Shown in pieces: positions 44,548 to 54,285 of a stretch of DNA of 64,000 nucleotides (positions are counted from its first letter, which is position 1; each line of letters begins with the position of its first letter). The notes beneath the pieces are model-generated. The model did no database searches. It was given only the letters and a program-made list of their open reading frames with translations, and had not been told where the DNA came from. This DNA comes from Lactiplantibacillus paraplantarum (GTDB lineage: Bacteria > Bacillota > Bacilli > Lactobacillales > Lactobacillaceae). The DNA lies in NCBI RefSeq assembly GCF_003641145.1, contig NZ_CP032744.1:868001-932000 (forward strand). The letters are read 5' to 3'. The translations under genes and the position numbers were made by a program.

Positions 44548-45930
44548 ATGACAGAATATCGAGTTGAATCAGATACTTTAGGCGAAGTTAAAATTCCTGC
44601 GAACGCACTATGGGGTGCCCAGACGGAACGGAGTCGCCATAACTTCCCAACTGGTACGAAGATGCCGTTGGAAATGATTCGGGCACTACTTCAAATCAAG
44701 CGGGCCGCCGCAATTGCGAATAAGGAAGTTGAAGCAATGACTGCCGAAAAAGCTGATTTAATCGTGGCTGCCATTGATAAGTTATTAGCGCTCGACGATG
44801 AAGATTTGCGTAAGGACTTTCCACTGGTTGTTTACCAAACTGGTTCAGGGACGCAAACAAATATGAATGTTAACGAAGTGGTCGCGCATATGGCTGGCAA
44901 GATCAACCCAGATATTGAAATCTTACCAAACGATGATGTGAACCATGGTCAAAGTTCTAACGATATTTTTCCAACCGCAATGAACATTACGGCCGCGGTT
45001 GCCGTGGATAAGTTGATTTCTGCTGCAGAACACTTGTTAGCAGAACTGAAAATTAAGCAAAAGAAGTACTGGCGGGTAGTAAAGATCGGTCGGACTCACC
45101 TTCAAGATGCCACGCCACTAACTTTTGGTCAAGAAGTGAGTGGTTGGGCCAGTGCGATTGAACATGATATTGCTTACTTGAAGCAATTGAATCCAACTTT
45201 AGGCGAACTCGCAATGGGTGGGACCGCTGTTGGGACTGGTCTAAACGCTGCCCCTCATTTTGCTGAAAATATTGCCGCTGCCATGAGTAAACTGTACGGC
45301 ATTGAATTTACGGCTGATTCCAACAAATTCTATGGTTTAGCTCATCATTCTGGTTTGAACGTGGTCCACGGTGCCATCAAGACGTTGGCGGCTGATTTAA
45401 TGAAGATTGCCAATGACGTACGATTCTTGGCAAGTGGTCCACGGGCCGGTTATGACGAATTAAACATTCCAGCTAACGAACCCGGCTCATCAATCATGCC
45501 TGGGAAAGTTAACCCAACCCAAGCTGAAGCTATCACGATGGCGGCTGTGCGGGTCATGGGAAATGACGTGGTCGTCGATTTAGCTTCTAGTCAAGGTAAC
45601 TTTGAAATGAACGTCTACAAGACGGTCTTGATTGATGCCTTCTTAGAATCCGCTGAATTGTTAGCCGGAACGATTACCGGCTTCACTGACCGGATGATTG
45701 CTGGTTTGACCGTTAACCAAGATCGGATGGCAGAATTAGTCGACAGTTCTTTGATGACTGTTACGGCATTGTCACCACATATCGGTTACCATGATAGTGC
45801 GATGATTGCCCAAGCCGCTGAAAAAGCCGGAACAACTTTACGTGAAGCAGCGATCAAGTCGGGGAAAGTCACGGCGGAACAATTCGATGAATGGATGGTT
45901 CCAATTGATATGACGAATATTGATGATTAA
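44548..45930 (+). CDS. fumC: Fumarate hydratase, class II
   Basis: 460 residues from ATG 44548 with GGAGG 9 nt upstream; an in-frame ATG at 44533 is before the ribosome-binding site. The signature GSSIMPGKVNPTQAE (about 315), TGSGTQTNMNVNE near 98 and the HGQSSND motif near 138 identify an iron-independent class II fumarase. It interconverts malate and fumarate and feeds FrdA next door, giving succinate as an electron sink. Flanked by elements A and B together with frdA, citX and a LysR gene. Confidence 0.96.
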   Translation: MTEYRVESDTLGEVKIPANALWGAQTERSRHNFPTGTKMPLEMIRALLQIKRAAAIANKEVEAMTAEKADLIVAAIDKLLALDDEDLRKDFPLVVYQTGSGTQTNMNVNEVVAHMAGKINPDIEILPNDDVNHGQSSNDIFPTAMNITAAVAVDKLISAAEHLLAELKIKQKKYWRVVKIGRTHLQDATPLTFGQEVSGWASAIEHDIAYLKQLNPTLGELAMGGTAVGTGLNAAPHFAENIAAAMSKLYGIEFTADSNKFYGLAHHSGLNVVHGAIKTLAADLMKIANDVRFLASGPRAGYDELNIPANEPGSSIMPGKVNPTQAEAITMAAVRVMGNDVVVDLASSQGNFEMNVYKTVLIDAFLESAELLAGTITGFTDRMIAGLTVNQDRMAELVDSSLMTVTALSPHIGYHDSAMIAQAAEKAGTTLREAAIKSGKVTAEQFDEWMVPIDMTNIDD

Positions 45931-45981
45931 GGTAAAATAAGCAGAGGTCAAGCGTCGGTTAGCTGACGTATCTTAACGTGG

Positions 45982-46020
45982 CACGGGCCGTTATTCCTAG
46001 ATTTGGAATGATGGCCCGTG
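45982..46020 (+). terminator. Hairpin after fumC, possible weak terminator
   Basis: CACGGGCC (45982-45989) pairs with GGCCCGTG (46013-46020), with inner ATTCC/GGAAT. No T-run follows, so partial readthrough into frdA is likely. Confidence 0.5.
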
Positions 46021-46131
46021 TCGAGTTAACCGCAGTAATCTGCTTGTTAATTGTTGGGCTAATAAAAATGGGGCCTTGAGCGTTAGGTTCATTTGCTAGC
46101 CCGGACGAATTGAGAGGAGTAGTGGTATTCA

Positions 46132-47520
46132 ATGGCTGATAAATTTACATTTACACCAACCGCATTAGCGGATTTAAAACCAAACTATGACGTGATTATT
46201 ATTGGATCAGGTGGTGCTGGCCTAACAGCTGCCATTCAAGCACATGAATTGGGATTGAAACCCGTTATTCTAGAAAAAATGCCTAAGATTGGTGGGAACA
46301 CTACCCGGGCTTCATCAGGAATGAATGCGGCTGAAACCAACGTGCAACTGCATCACCACATTGTTGATAGTTTTGGTGATTTCTACGGCGAAACCCTTAA
46401 AGGTGGCGGCGGAATGAATAATCAAGCCCTATTGAAGTTCTTCACAGAACACAGTGCATTAGCAATTGACTGGTTAGCGGATCACGGCATCAAGTTAGAC
46501 GATTTGACAATTACGGGTGGCATGAGCGTGATGCGAACCCATCGCCCAAGCTCAATGGCACCAATTGGTGGTTTCTTAGTTACCGAATTATTAAAACAGG
46601 TGGCGGCTGCCCAATTGCCATTGTTCACAGACATTAAGGTTGATGAACTGATCGTCGACGCTGACAAAATCAGTGGCGTGAAGGCAACGACTGCTGATGG
46701 TGCTGTCACGATTACGGCTGGCGCTGTGTTGCTAGCAACTGGGGGCTTTGGTGCGAACAAGGCGTTACTCGGTAAGTATCGTGATGATCTCAAAAATTAT
46801 CAGACGACTAATCAGCCGGGTGCGACTGGTGACGGCATCTTGTTAGCGGAAGCCGTTGGTGCGAAAGTTGTTGATATGGACCAAGTCCAAGTTCATCCAA
46901 CGGTTCAACAAGATACCGACCACGCATACTTGATTGGCGAGGCTGTCCGGGGTGAGGGCGCCATTTTAGTCAACCAACAGGGTGCACGTTTTGTCAATGA
47001 GTTGGATACCCGTAAAAATGTGACGGCTGCCATTGATCAATTAGGCGGCACCGGGGCCTACCTGATTTTTGATCGGGGCATTCGTGACCGCGTCAAAGCG
47101 GTTGAGTTCTATGACCACATTGGGCTAGTGAAGACTGGGGCCGATTTGACCACTTTAGCAACTGAGACTGGATTAGATGGGGCGACGCTCGAACAGACCG
47201 TTACTGACTGGAATCAAGCAGTTGCCAGTCACGACGATGCGGCCTTTGACCGGACAACTGGGATGGATCGTGATATTGCAACGGGACCATTCTATTCGAT
47301 TCATATTGCACCGGCCGTTCACTATACAATGGGTGGCATTGCCATTAATCCGGCGACTCAAGTCTTAAATCAGCAGGAACAGCCAATTGCTGGTTTGTTT
47401 GCGGCTGGTGAAGTCGTTGGCGGTTTACACGGTAATAACCGTATTGGTGGTAACTCGATTGCTGAGACGGTGATCTTCGGGCGGCAAGCTGGCCAACAAA
47501 TGTTTAAGTATTTGCAATAA
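46132..47520 (+). CDS. frdA: Fumarate reductase flavoprotein subunit (cytosolic, flavocytochrome-c type)
   Basis: 462 residues. FAD motif GSGGAGLTAAIQA near 24-36, SSGMNAAETN, THRPSSMAPIGG near 135 and the ending GGLHGNNRIGGNSIAETVIFGRQAG are typical of soluble fumarate reductases related to flavocytochrome c. There is no signal peptide and no FMN-binding or heme domain, so the electron donor is a separate reduced carrier. With FumC it completes malate to succinate. GAGAGGAG precedes the ATG. Confidence 0.9.
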   Translation: MADKFTFTPTALADLKPNYDVIIIGSGGAGLTAAIQAHELGLKPVILEKMPKIGGNTTRASSGMNAAETNVQLHHHIVDSFGDFYGETLKGGGGMNNQALLKFFTEHSALAIDWLADHGIKLDDLTITGGMSVMRTHRPSSMAPIGGFLVTELLKQVAAAQLPLFTDIKVDELIVDADKISGVKATTADGAVTITAGAVLLATGGFGANKALLGKYRDDLKNYQTTNQPGATGDGILLAEAVGAKVVDMDQVQVHPTVQQDTDHAYLIGEAVRGEGAILVNQQGARFVNELDTRKNVTAAIDQLGGTGAYLIFDRGIRDRVKAVEFYDHIGLVKTGADLTTLATETGLDGATLEQTVTDWNQAVASHDDAAFDRTTGMDRDIATGPFYSIHIAPAVHYTMGGIAINPATQVLNQQEQPIAGLFAAGEVVGGLHGNNRIGGNSIAETVIFGRQAGQQMFKYLQ

Positions 47521-47548
47521 GATTCGTTTAGATACTCGAACCGAGATT

Positions 47549-47589
47549 AATCGGCCCCGTCATCGATATTGGTGACGGGGCCGATTTTT
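47549..47589 (+). terminator. Terminator after frdA
   Basis: A 14-bp stem (47549-47562 with 47573-47586) followed by T. Confidence 0.88.
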
Positions 47590-47682
47590 ATGAGTTATAA
47601 CGGGTTAAAGTGAGCATAATTGGTTTAAAAATCAGTGATTTTCAGTTAAGCTGAGAGTATAAGCATCTACTATAGGAAGAAA

Positions 47683-48228
47683 GTGACAGCGATGGCGACT
47701 ATTTTTACAGCGGGGACGCCCCAAACGATTACGGATATGCTAGCGGCCCGGGATCAACGAGTGGCATACCAACAACAGTTGATGACGACTCATCCCCAGG
47801 CTACGATTGCGGCGATCAAATTGAATATTCCGGGACCAATTAAGAATAACGACGCACTGCGACGGCTGTTCTTAGCGGGGGTGCAGCGTTTTGAAGCTGA
47901 GCTACCGACATATACGGTGGCTGCTGACTGGAACCATCCGGCCGGTAATGAGCGTTTCCTAATCTTGACAACTGACTTTGCGACTAGTAAGCGGATGGCC
48001 GTGGCATTTGAAGAACAAGATCCGTTGGGGCGCTTGTATGATATAGACATCTTGCAGGCGGGCTCGCAGCGGGCACTATCACGGACTGATTTAGGACTAC
48101 CGAAGCGGCGGTGCCTATTATGTCGCCGTGAAGCCAAGGATTGTGCACGTTCACGACGACACTCGGTAGCCGAACTCCAGCAAAAAATCATGACGATGTA
48201 CGTCACGGAATTTGGTGATCGCGCATGA
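47683..48228 (+). CDS. citX: Apo-citrate lyase phosphoribosyl-dephospho-CoA transferase (CitX)
   Basis: 181 residues from GTG 47683; ATG 47692 is a possible alternative, farther from AGGAAG. GRLYDIDIL near 119-127, the SRTDLGLPKRRCLLCRREAKDCARSRRHS segment in the C-terminal third and the cysteine pair CLLC are diagnostic of CitX. It moves the prosthetic group from CitG product to CitD. It lies 4.5 kb from citF, inside the cassette bounded by elements A and B, and overlaps the LysR gene by 4 nt. Confidence 0.9.
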   Translation: MTAMATIFTAGTPQTITDMLAARDQRVAYQQQLMTTHPQATIAAIKLNIPGPIKNNDALRRLFLAGVQRFEAELPTYTVAADWNHPAGNERFLILTTDFATSKRMAVAFEEQDPLGRLYDIDILQAGSQRALSRTDLGLPKRRCLLCRREAKDCARSRRHSVAELQQKIMTMYVTEFGDRA

Positions 48229-49106
48229 ATACTCGGGATTTAGATTACTTTCGCGCGTTGGTCGATTGTCAGAATTACACGATGGTGGCGAAACAGTTTG
48301 CCGTTTCACAGCCCGCGGTAACGCAGGCGATTCATCGACTAGAAAAGGAATTTGCAGTTAAGTTGGTGATTCAAGACCGGCGTCATCAACAAACCAATAT
48401 CACGCGGGCGGGACAGTTGCTGTATAAAAACGCACAACAAATTCAGGCTAGTTTAAAGCTGGCTCACCGAGAAATTAAAAGCGCCCAACAAGCTGAGATT
48501 CGTTTTGGCTTGCCGCCAATCATTGGTACCTTATATTTTCCACAAATTGCCGGTGAGTTATTACAAAATGGGTTACTCCAGCAGTTGAAAATAACTGAAA
48601 CGGGATCGGACGAACTATTACGTAAATTAGTACATGGCGAAATCAACATCGCTTTATTGGGATCGTACTTACCGTTTGATTTACCCGCGGTGCATGCGGT
48701 TCGATTAGGCGCACGGCCATTTAGTATCATTGTGAGTCCCCAAAATAGTTTGGCAAAACAGACGGCGGTCAGTTTTAAAGATTTAGGGCGAGCCGAGTTT
48801 ATCGGTTTGGATGGCAAGTTCGTACATCCCCAGGCATTTCAAGCATATTGTGATTTTGCTGGGGTCCATCCAGAAGTGATTTATCGCACACCGGATATTT
48901 CTTGGGTCAAGGCGTTGGTCAAAGCTAATTTAGGCATTAGTTTGTTAGTTCGCGATGTCGTAAAAGCGGACGATGGTGTCGTAAGTCTGGCCATTAACGA
49001 TCAGTTACCGGTCAGTTTTAATATTTCAGTCGTCACGCGGGCCGGTTACTTACCGACAGCGGATGAGCAGCGCTTTATTGATCAGTTACTTAAAATGGAA
49101 ATTTAA
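48225..49106 (+). CDS. LysR-family regulator
   Basis: 293 residues. The N-terminal helix-turn-helix (NTRDLDYFRALVDCQNYTMVAKQFAVSQPAVTQAIHRLEKEF, here about 2-44) is followed by the effector domain. It is similar to the MleR-like protein at 50.4 kb, and both start MNT-DL-YF. The start overlaps citX (ATGA), so the pair is co-transcribed. Likely targets are the fumC, frdA or citX promoters or its own; organic acid as effector is inferred. Confidence 0.86.
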   Translation: MNTRDLDYFRALVDCQNYTMVAKQFAVSQPAVTQAIHRLEKEFAVKLVIQDRRHQQTNITRAGQLLYKNAQQIQASLKLAHREIKSAQQAEIRFGLPPIIGTLYFPQIAGELLQNGLLQQLKITETGSDELLRKLVHGEINIALLGSYLPFDLPAVHAVRLGARPFSIIVSPQNSLAKQTAVSFKDLGRAEFIGLDGKFVHPQAFQAYCDFAGVHPEVIYRTPDISWVKALVKANLGISLLVRDVVKADDGVVSLAINDQLPVSFNISVVTRAGYLPTADEQRFIDQLLKMEI

Positions 49107-49371
49107 GGACCGTTGTGCCTAGTGGCTTGCAGCTCAAAGCAATCATTGGAACGTCGCCAATCTGTTGGTGTTCATACAGCTAGGTTGACTTTTGGACGGA
49201 ATTAAACTGATACCTTTGAATTCAACAAGTTGCGTAAGGGCGACCATGACTAATGATGACTGAATGTTAGACTTAATAAGTATTTAACGCATTGGGTCTG
49301 TTAAGCGACTATGATTCATGGCCAATCATAATTATAATACTGATACGCGTTGTGCTAGTTATTTTGTCATG
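49107..49371. other. Gene-free stretch between the LysR gene and element B
   Basis: No terminator with a T-run and no frame. Its end carries TTGTGCTAGTTATTT (49350-49364), which is repeated inverted beyond the other end of element B (50267-50281). Confidence 0.5.
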
Positions 49372-50255
49372 AATCATGATTAATACGTGCCAATTGGTTA
49401 AAGTCAAAGCCAACCAGCTTAGGCCCGCTGGAAATAAGTTCGAGTTAGTGTAGACCTGCCTGGTTGGTGCGTCCTAGACCGACTTCCAGGCATTTCTGCC
49501 AATTGCTGGAACGCGATGGACACAGATTTAAGCCGAAACCCACGTCTTAAATGCTGGTCTTCCACTAACCAAGCCAAGAACGCTTGCTAAGTGGAATTTC
49601 ATCGCTGAGCATTGTCAGAAACGCCTTCCAGTCGGGACAGTATTCGAATGGCAGACATGGACGTACCCAACTTTTGATGAATTGATCATTATTTTTCTCA
49701 AACGATAATCTTGTCAGCAAACTGTCAGACTGATAATCCTATTTTGACAGTTCAACTATGCCTAAATCACCATATTAGTATTGGAGTAGCTAAAATGGAC
49801 GATGATAACTTAACGTTTAATTGAAGTCCCAGTATCAAAATATTCAACGACCGATTGTACCAAGTTAAGTGGCTGTTCATCAGCCATTCGAGCGGCTTCC
49901 CGAAACGTGTTCGGTGCCACTGAAGCCTGTGCTTGCTACGCTAACGGACTAATGCCAAAACCGCATTAATCCGTTGGCTAGGCAATGCTCGGCTTCAACC
50001 CGTGGCCCCTCACACTCTTGAGACTGGAGGGGCTGGGTGACAATGCTCAGTAGCCAAATTATTCTTAGCTGGAAGTGATTTCCTTCCGGCTTAGAATAAG
50101 ACTCGTATTTGAGATTGCGCAGTGGGGTGCTGCGTGAGCTCAAATCGACGTCGGCTACGTTCCAGCAATTGTCACCCAGCCTCGGAGGTCGGACTAGGAC
50201 GCATCCGTGCTGATGAACAGCAATTCAGCCTAAATGGCACGTATTAATCATGATT
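49372..50255. repeat. Structured non-coding repeat element, copy B (884 bp)
   Basis: Bounded by a perfect 21-bp terminal inverted repeat (49372-49392 with 50235-50255), plus an outer 15-bp inverted repeat (49350-49364 with 50267-50281). The order of hairpins equals copy A: 49513-49518 with 49600-49605; 49526-49532 with 49546-49552; 50059-50075 with 50083-50099; 50118-50122 with 50130-50134. Stem bases differ from copy A at several places with pairing kept, and loop bases differ freely. No protein frame of note. Orientation is the same as copy A. Confidence 0.87.
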
Positions 50256-50367
50256 AGTACTAAATTAAATAACTAGCACAAGGCGTATACTGATACTTAA
50301 TTTAATAGCACCACCATCACAAATTATTTTGACTGTGATGGTGGTGCTATTCTTGTTTGCCAGTAAC

Positions 50368-51270
50368 TCATTTTGACTGCTCGTCATGGGTGGCTAGCGT
50401 CTCATGCAAAATGGTAAGTAATTGCTGTTGTACTGGTGTCAAAATGTGGGTTGTCCGGTAGACGATGCTGGTAATGAATTCAGGTGGTTCGATGTCCATT
50501 AAGTCAAGCCGGACCACGTCAGTTCGATAATGATCGACGATTTTGGTGAAGAAGCCAATCCCGACATTTTCTCCGATTAACTTCATCAGGACGTGGGTGT
50601 CATTGGATCGGAAAACGATATTGGGGCGAAAATGATTTCGTCGGGTCAGTTTATTGAAAGCCGTGTTGTGAATGAAATTGCTATTAAAAAAAACGAATTT
50701 TTCACGGCGGAGCTCATTAAAGTAAACCCGCTTACGTTGTGCCAGGGGGTGTTGTTTAGAAACATAGATACAAAAGGGTTGGCGGTCAAATTCTTCGGCA
50801 ATCAAGGTCTGATAAGCGAGGGGCTCTACCGATCCGAGGAGGGTCATGTCAACGCGGCCATCCCGGACCGCATTACGCAACCAGATGGAACCACCCTCAA
50901 CAGTTTCAAGACCAGCAAGGAGATCTTCAGCGGCTAACCGGGCACCAATCTTAGGAAAATAGTGATTTTCAATAATCGGTGGTAAGCCTAAAATTAAACG
51001 ATTTTGTGATAAATTGTCAATTTCTTGATGAGCCAACCGTAATTCATGCAATACGATTTTGGCATGTTCGGCGAGTTGAGCACCACTATCAGTGACGTGC
51101 AAGGTGTTCTGGACCCGGTCACGAATGACTAACGGGGCGCCAAATTCAGCCTCTAGTCGTTTGATTGCAGTCGTGATGGTCGGCTGGCTGACACCGAACG
51201 TTTTCGCAACTTTTGAAAAGTTTTTTTGAGAAATTAATTCATCAAAATAAGCCAAGTCTTTTGTGTTCAT
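50368..51270 (-). CDS. mleR: LysR-family regulator of the malolactic genes (MleR)
   Basis: 300 residues. The helix-turn-helix lies at about 2-60 (KVAKTFGVSQPTITTAIKRLEAEF) and the effector-binding domain follows. It is divergent from mleS-mleP, the standard place of MleR, which activates the operon in response to malate. AGGAA precedes the ATG on the minus strand. A LysR-type box lies at 51331-51346 between the genes. Confidence 0.88.
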   Translation of the reverse strand: MNTKDLAYFDELISQKNFSKVAKTFGVSQPTITTAIKRLEAEFGAPLVIRDRVQNTLHVTDSGAQLAEHAKIVLHELRLAHQEIDNLSQNRLILGLPPIIENHYFPKIGARLAAEDLLAGLETVEGGSIWLRNAVRDGRVDMTLLGSVEPLAYQTLIAEEFDRQPFCIYVSKQHPLAQRKRVYFNELRREKFVFFNSNFIHNTAFNKLTRRNHFRPNIVFRSNDTHVLMKLIGENVGIGFFTKIVDHYRTDVVRLDLMDIEPPEFITSIVYRTTHILTPVQQQLLTILHETLATHDEQSK

Positions 51271-51330
51271 TTTTATTCCTTTCTATATCAGCTTTTGTGG
51301 CGACCTTATTTAATATATTTATATCATAGC

Positions 51331-51346
51331 ATAGTTTTGACTATAA
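51331..51346. promoter_or_regulatory. LysR-type box and -35 of mleS
   Basis: ATAGTTTTGACTATAA holds the inverted halves ATAGT/ACTAT around TTTG and a TTGACT that can serve as -35 (51337-51342). Related to 44435-44451 before fumC. Confidence 0.55.
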
Positions 51347-51444
51347 CATTTTACGGGCGTTACAGTATTATTTGTAAATTGATAGGACGTTTTTCCTAGC
51401 AATGAAAATTGATGAAAATGTAAATTAATTAGGAGGCCGCAGTA

Positions 51445-53088
51445 ATGACAAAAACTGCAAGTGAAATTTTAAATAACCCATTCTTAAATAAAGGGACTGC
51501 CTTTACCAAAGAAGAACGCCAAGCACTTGGCTTGACTGGAACGTTACCAAGTAAGGTACAAACGATTGATGAACAAGCGACGCAAGCTTATGCCCAATTC
51601 AAGAGCAAACCAAGTCGTTTGGAACAACGGATTTTCTTGATGAATCTCTTTAACGAAAACCGGACGCTATTCTTCCATTTGATGGATGAACACGTGGTTG
51701 AATTTATGCCAATCGTTTATGATCCCGTCGTTGCTGATTCTATTGAACAATATAATGAATTGTTCTTGGACCCACAAAATGCGGCCTTTGTTTCCGTAGA
51801 TGCACCTGAAGATATTGAAGCAACTTTGAAGAATGCAGCGGATGGCCGTGATATCCGGTTAGTCGTTGTTACGGATGCTGAAGGGATTCTTGGTATGGGT
51901 GACTGGGGTGTTAACGGGGTTGATATCGCCATTGGTAAGTTGATGGTTTACACCGCCGCTGCTGGTATCGATCCATCACAAGTACTTCCAGTTAGCATCG
52001 ATGCTGGGACGAATAACCAGAAATTGTTAGACGATCCTTTATACCTCGGTAACCGGCACAAGCGTGTTTCTGGCGAACAATACTATGATGTGATCGACAA
52101 GTTCGTTGCTGCTGAACAACAATTATTCCCAGATTCATTGTTACACTTTGAAGATTTCGGTCGCGACAATGCGCAAGTAATCTTGGACAAGTACAAAGAT
52201 CAAATCGCAACCTTTAACGATGATATCCAAGGAACTGGGATGGTTGTATTAGCTGGTATCTTAGGCGCATTGAACATTTCAAAGGAAAGCATCAAGGATC
52301 AAAAAATCTTATCATTTGGTGCCGGAACGGCCGGCATGGGAATTGCCAACCAAATCTTGGATGAATTGATGCAAGCTGGTTTAACAGAAGCAGAAGCAAA
52401 ACAACACTTCTACGCTGTTGACAAGCAAGGTTTACTATTTGACGACACGGAAGGCTTAACCCCAGCCCAAAAAGCCTTCACGCGCAAACGGAGTGAATTT
52501 AGCAACGCTGACGAATTAACCAATTTGGAAGCCGTCGTTAAAGCCGTGCACCCAACTGTCATGATTGGGACGTCGACGCAACCAGGAACCTTTACTGAAA
52601 GTATCATTAAAGAAATGGCAGCTCACACGGACCGGCCAATTATTTTCCCACTTTCTAACCCAACCAAGTTAGCGGAAGCTAAGGCAGAAGATTTGATCAA
52701 ATGGACCGATGGCCGGGCCTTAGTTGCTACTGGGATTCCAGCTGATGATGTTGAATACAAAGGTGTCACTTACCAAATCGGTCAAGGAAACAACGCCTTG
52801 ATGTACCCTGGTTTAGGCTTTGGTTTGATTGCTTCAACAGCCAAGGTACTGAACAGTGAAACGTTATCGGCCGCTTGCCATGCATTAGGTGGCATTGTTG
52901 ACACGTCGAAGCCGGGTGCCGCAGTCTTGCCACCCGTTGCGAAGATTACTGAATTTTCACAAACATTAGCTGAAGTCGTGGCACAAAGTGTTATCGATCA
53001 GAAGCTCAACAAAGAACCAATTGCAGATGCTAAACAAGCGGTTGCTGATATGAAGTGGGTCCCAGAATACCGGGCCATCAGCAAATAG
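51445..53088 (+). CDS. mleS: Malolactic enzyme
   Basis: 547 residues, of the large malic-enzyme fold, converting L-malate directly to L-lactate and CO2 with NAD and Mn2+ as cofactors. [13 protein letters not shown] near the start, [19 protein letters not shown] near 145, [15 protein letters not shown] near 255 and the NAD motif [13 protein letters not shown] near 292 are visible. AGGAGG precedes the ATG. First gene of mleS-mleP; decarboxylation with export of lactate gives energy and raises pH. Confidence 0.95.
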   Translation: MTKTASEILNNPFLNKGTAFTKEERQALGLTGTLPSKVQTIDEQATQAYAQFKSKPSRLEQRIFLMNLFNENRTLFFHLMDEHVVEFMPIVYDPVVADSIEQYNELFLDPQNAAFVSVDAPEDIEATLKNAADGRDIRLVVVTDAEGILGMGDWGVNGVDIAIGKLMVYTAAAGIDPSQVLPVSIDAGTNNQKLLDDPLYLGNRHKRVSGEQYYDVIDKFVAAEQQLFPDSLLHFEDFGRDNAQVILDKYKDQIATFNDDIQGTGMVVLAGILGALNISKESIKDQKILSFGAGTAGMGIANQILDELMQAGLTEAEAKQHFYAVDKQGLLFDDTEGLTPAQKAFTRKRSEFSNADELTNLEAVVKAVHPTVMIGTSTQPGTFTESIIKEMAAHTDRPIIFPLSNPTKLAEAKAEDLIKWTDGRALVATGIPADDVEYKGVTYQIGQGNNALMYPGLGFGLIASTAKVLNSETLSAACHALGGIVDTSKPGAAVLPPVAKITEFSQTLAEVVAQSVIDQKLNKEPIADAKQAVADMKWVPEYRAISK

Positions 53089-53129
53089 TGTCGGCAAAAT
53101 AAGAGAATTGTAAGAGGGTATAAGCGCAC

Positions 53130-54101
53130 ATGGGAGTTTTATGGAATTCAATTCAAAGCGTCTTAGTTGTCGTTTTGATCATGATATTAGGGTTCGTTTT
53201 ACGACGGGCCGGTTGGTTTGATGATAAGTTTGCAGGGACGATTTCTAAATTTATTAAGAATATCGCCTTGCCAGCATCGATTTTTGTGTCAGTACTGAGT
53301 CGATTGACGCGGGGGCAGTTAGGATCGTTTGCGGGTTACTTAGCCTATGCGTTTCTGGCAGTTATTATCGGTTACTTGATTGCCTTTGCATTAGTTAAAA
53401 TCATGCGGGTTCGTCCAGGCCGTAAAGGGATTTTCATTAATGCGGTCGTTAACGCCAACACGATCTTCATCGGGTTACCTTTGAACATTGCGTTGTTTGG
53501 TGAAAAGAGTATGACGTACTTCCTAGTTTACTATATCGTCAACACTGTTTCGACGTGGGCATTCGGGGTCTTCTTAATCTCGAACGATGACCCAACGAAA
53601 TCCAAGGAAAAGACGCATAATAAGATTGACTGGAAGAAAGTTATTCCAATGCCATTAGTCGGTTTCTTAGTAGCGTTAATTTTCTTACTGTTGAATATTC
53701 CGATTATGAAGGTTTCCTTCGTTAGTTCGACGTTAACCTACGTTGGTAACTTGGTCACACCACTTTCATTGATTTATATTGGTATCGTGTTAGCTGATGC
53801 TGGTCTGAAGAGTATTCGGTTCGACCGTGATACGATTGTTGCTTTAATTGGTCGTTTCATCTTGTCACCAATCATCATGATCCTTGTCTTGATGGTTGCT
53901 GGTAACTTGGGCGCCAGCTTCCCAACACTAGCATCGCAAACGTTGATCGTTCAATCAGCGACGCCAATGTTGGCCGTCTTACCAATTTTGGCTAATGAGG
54001 CGCATGGTGATGTGGAATACGCAACGAATATCGTGACAACGAGTACCGTGTTGTTCATCGTGGTTGTTCCAATCTTAATGACGTTAATTCAATATATCTA
54101 A
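53130..54101 (+). CDS. mleP: Malate permease of the AEC (auxin efflux carrier) family
   Basis: 323 residues with about ten membrane segments in two halves. The motif VNANTIFIGLPLNIALFGE near 108-126 is typical of AEC carriers. It follows mleS by 41 nt and is the usual malate/lactate transporter of malolactic operons. Confidence 0.92.
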   Translation: MGVLWNSIQSVLVVVLIMILGFVLRRAGWFDDKFAGTISKFIKNIALPASIFVSVLSRLTRGQLGSFAGYLAYAFLAVIIGYLIAFALVKIMRVRPGRKGIFINAVVNANTIFIGLPLNIALFGEKSMTYFLVYYIVNTVSTWAFGVFLISNDDPTKSKEKTHNKIDWKKVIPMPLVGFLVALIFLLLNIPIMKVSFVSSTLTYVGNLVTPLSLIYIGIVLADAGLKSIRFDRDTIVALIGRFILSPIIMILVLMVAGNLGASFPTLASQTLIVQSATPMLAVLPILANEAHGDVEYATNIVTTSTVLFIVVVPILMTLIQYI

Positions 54102-54110
54102 AAACTTGTT

Positions 54111-54151
54111 AGAAGCATTCCGATTGAGAGAGACGGAATGCTTCTTTTTTT
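54111..54151 (+). terminator. Terminator of mleS-mleP
   Basis: A 12-bp stem (54111-54122 with 54134-54145, ending in CTTCT) and a T-run. Confidence 0.9.
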
Positions 54152-54213
54152 GACCACAAGTCATAAGTAAAACTAGTACAAGCGGGTAACCTAACTAGTT
54201 ATGATTAAGATAA

Positions 54214-54285
54214 ACGATGATTAAAACGGGCCAGTTAGCTAGATTGCAAGGTGTCAGTATATGCACGTCCTAGCCCGCTCCCTAA
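54214..54285. repeat. Solo end fragment related to elements A and B
   Basis: Matches the right end of copy A read inward, including ATTAAAAC and GTCAGTATATGCACGTCCTA (54253-54272; 19 of 20 bases equal to 44080-44099 in reverse complement). Similarity fades after about 54285. A partly inverted GGCTAGTTGATCTG (reverse of about 54355-54368) suggests a shorter foldback form. The rest of 54286-54620 holds nothing I can name besides the ribosome-binding site of the next gene. Confidence 0.65.

Noticed and set aside
43271..50255. Elements as group I/II introns or GOLLD-type giant RNA
   Set aside because: I see no group II domain V, no group I core, and terminal inverted repeats are not expected for introns. 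GOLLD is usually linked to phage and tRNA genes, none of which occur here.
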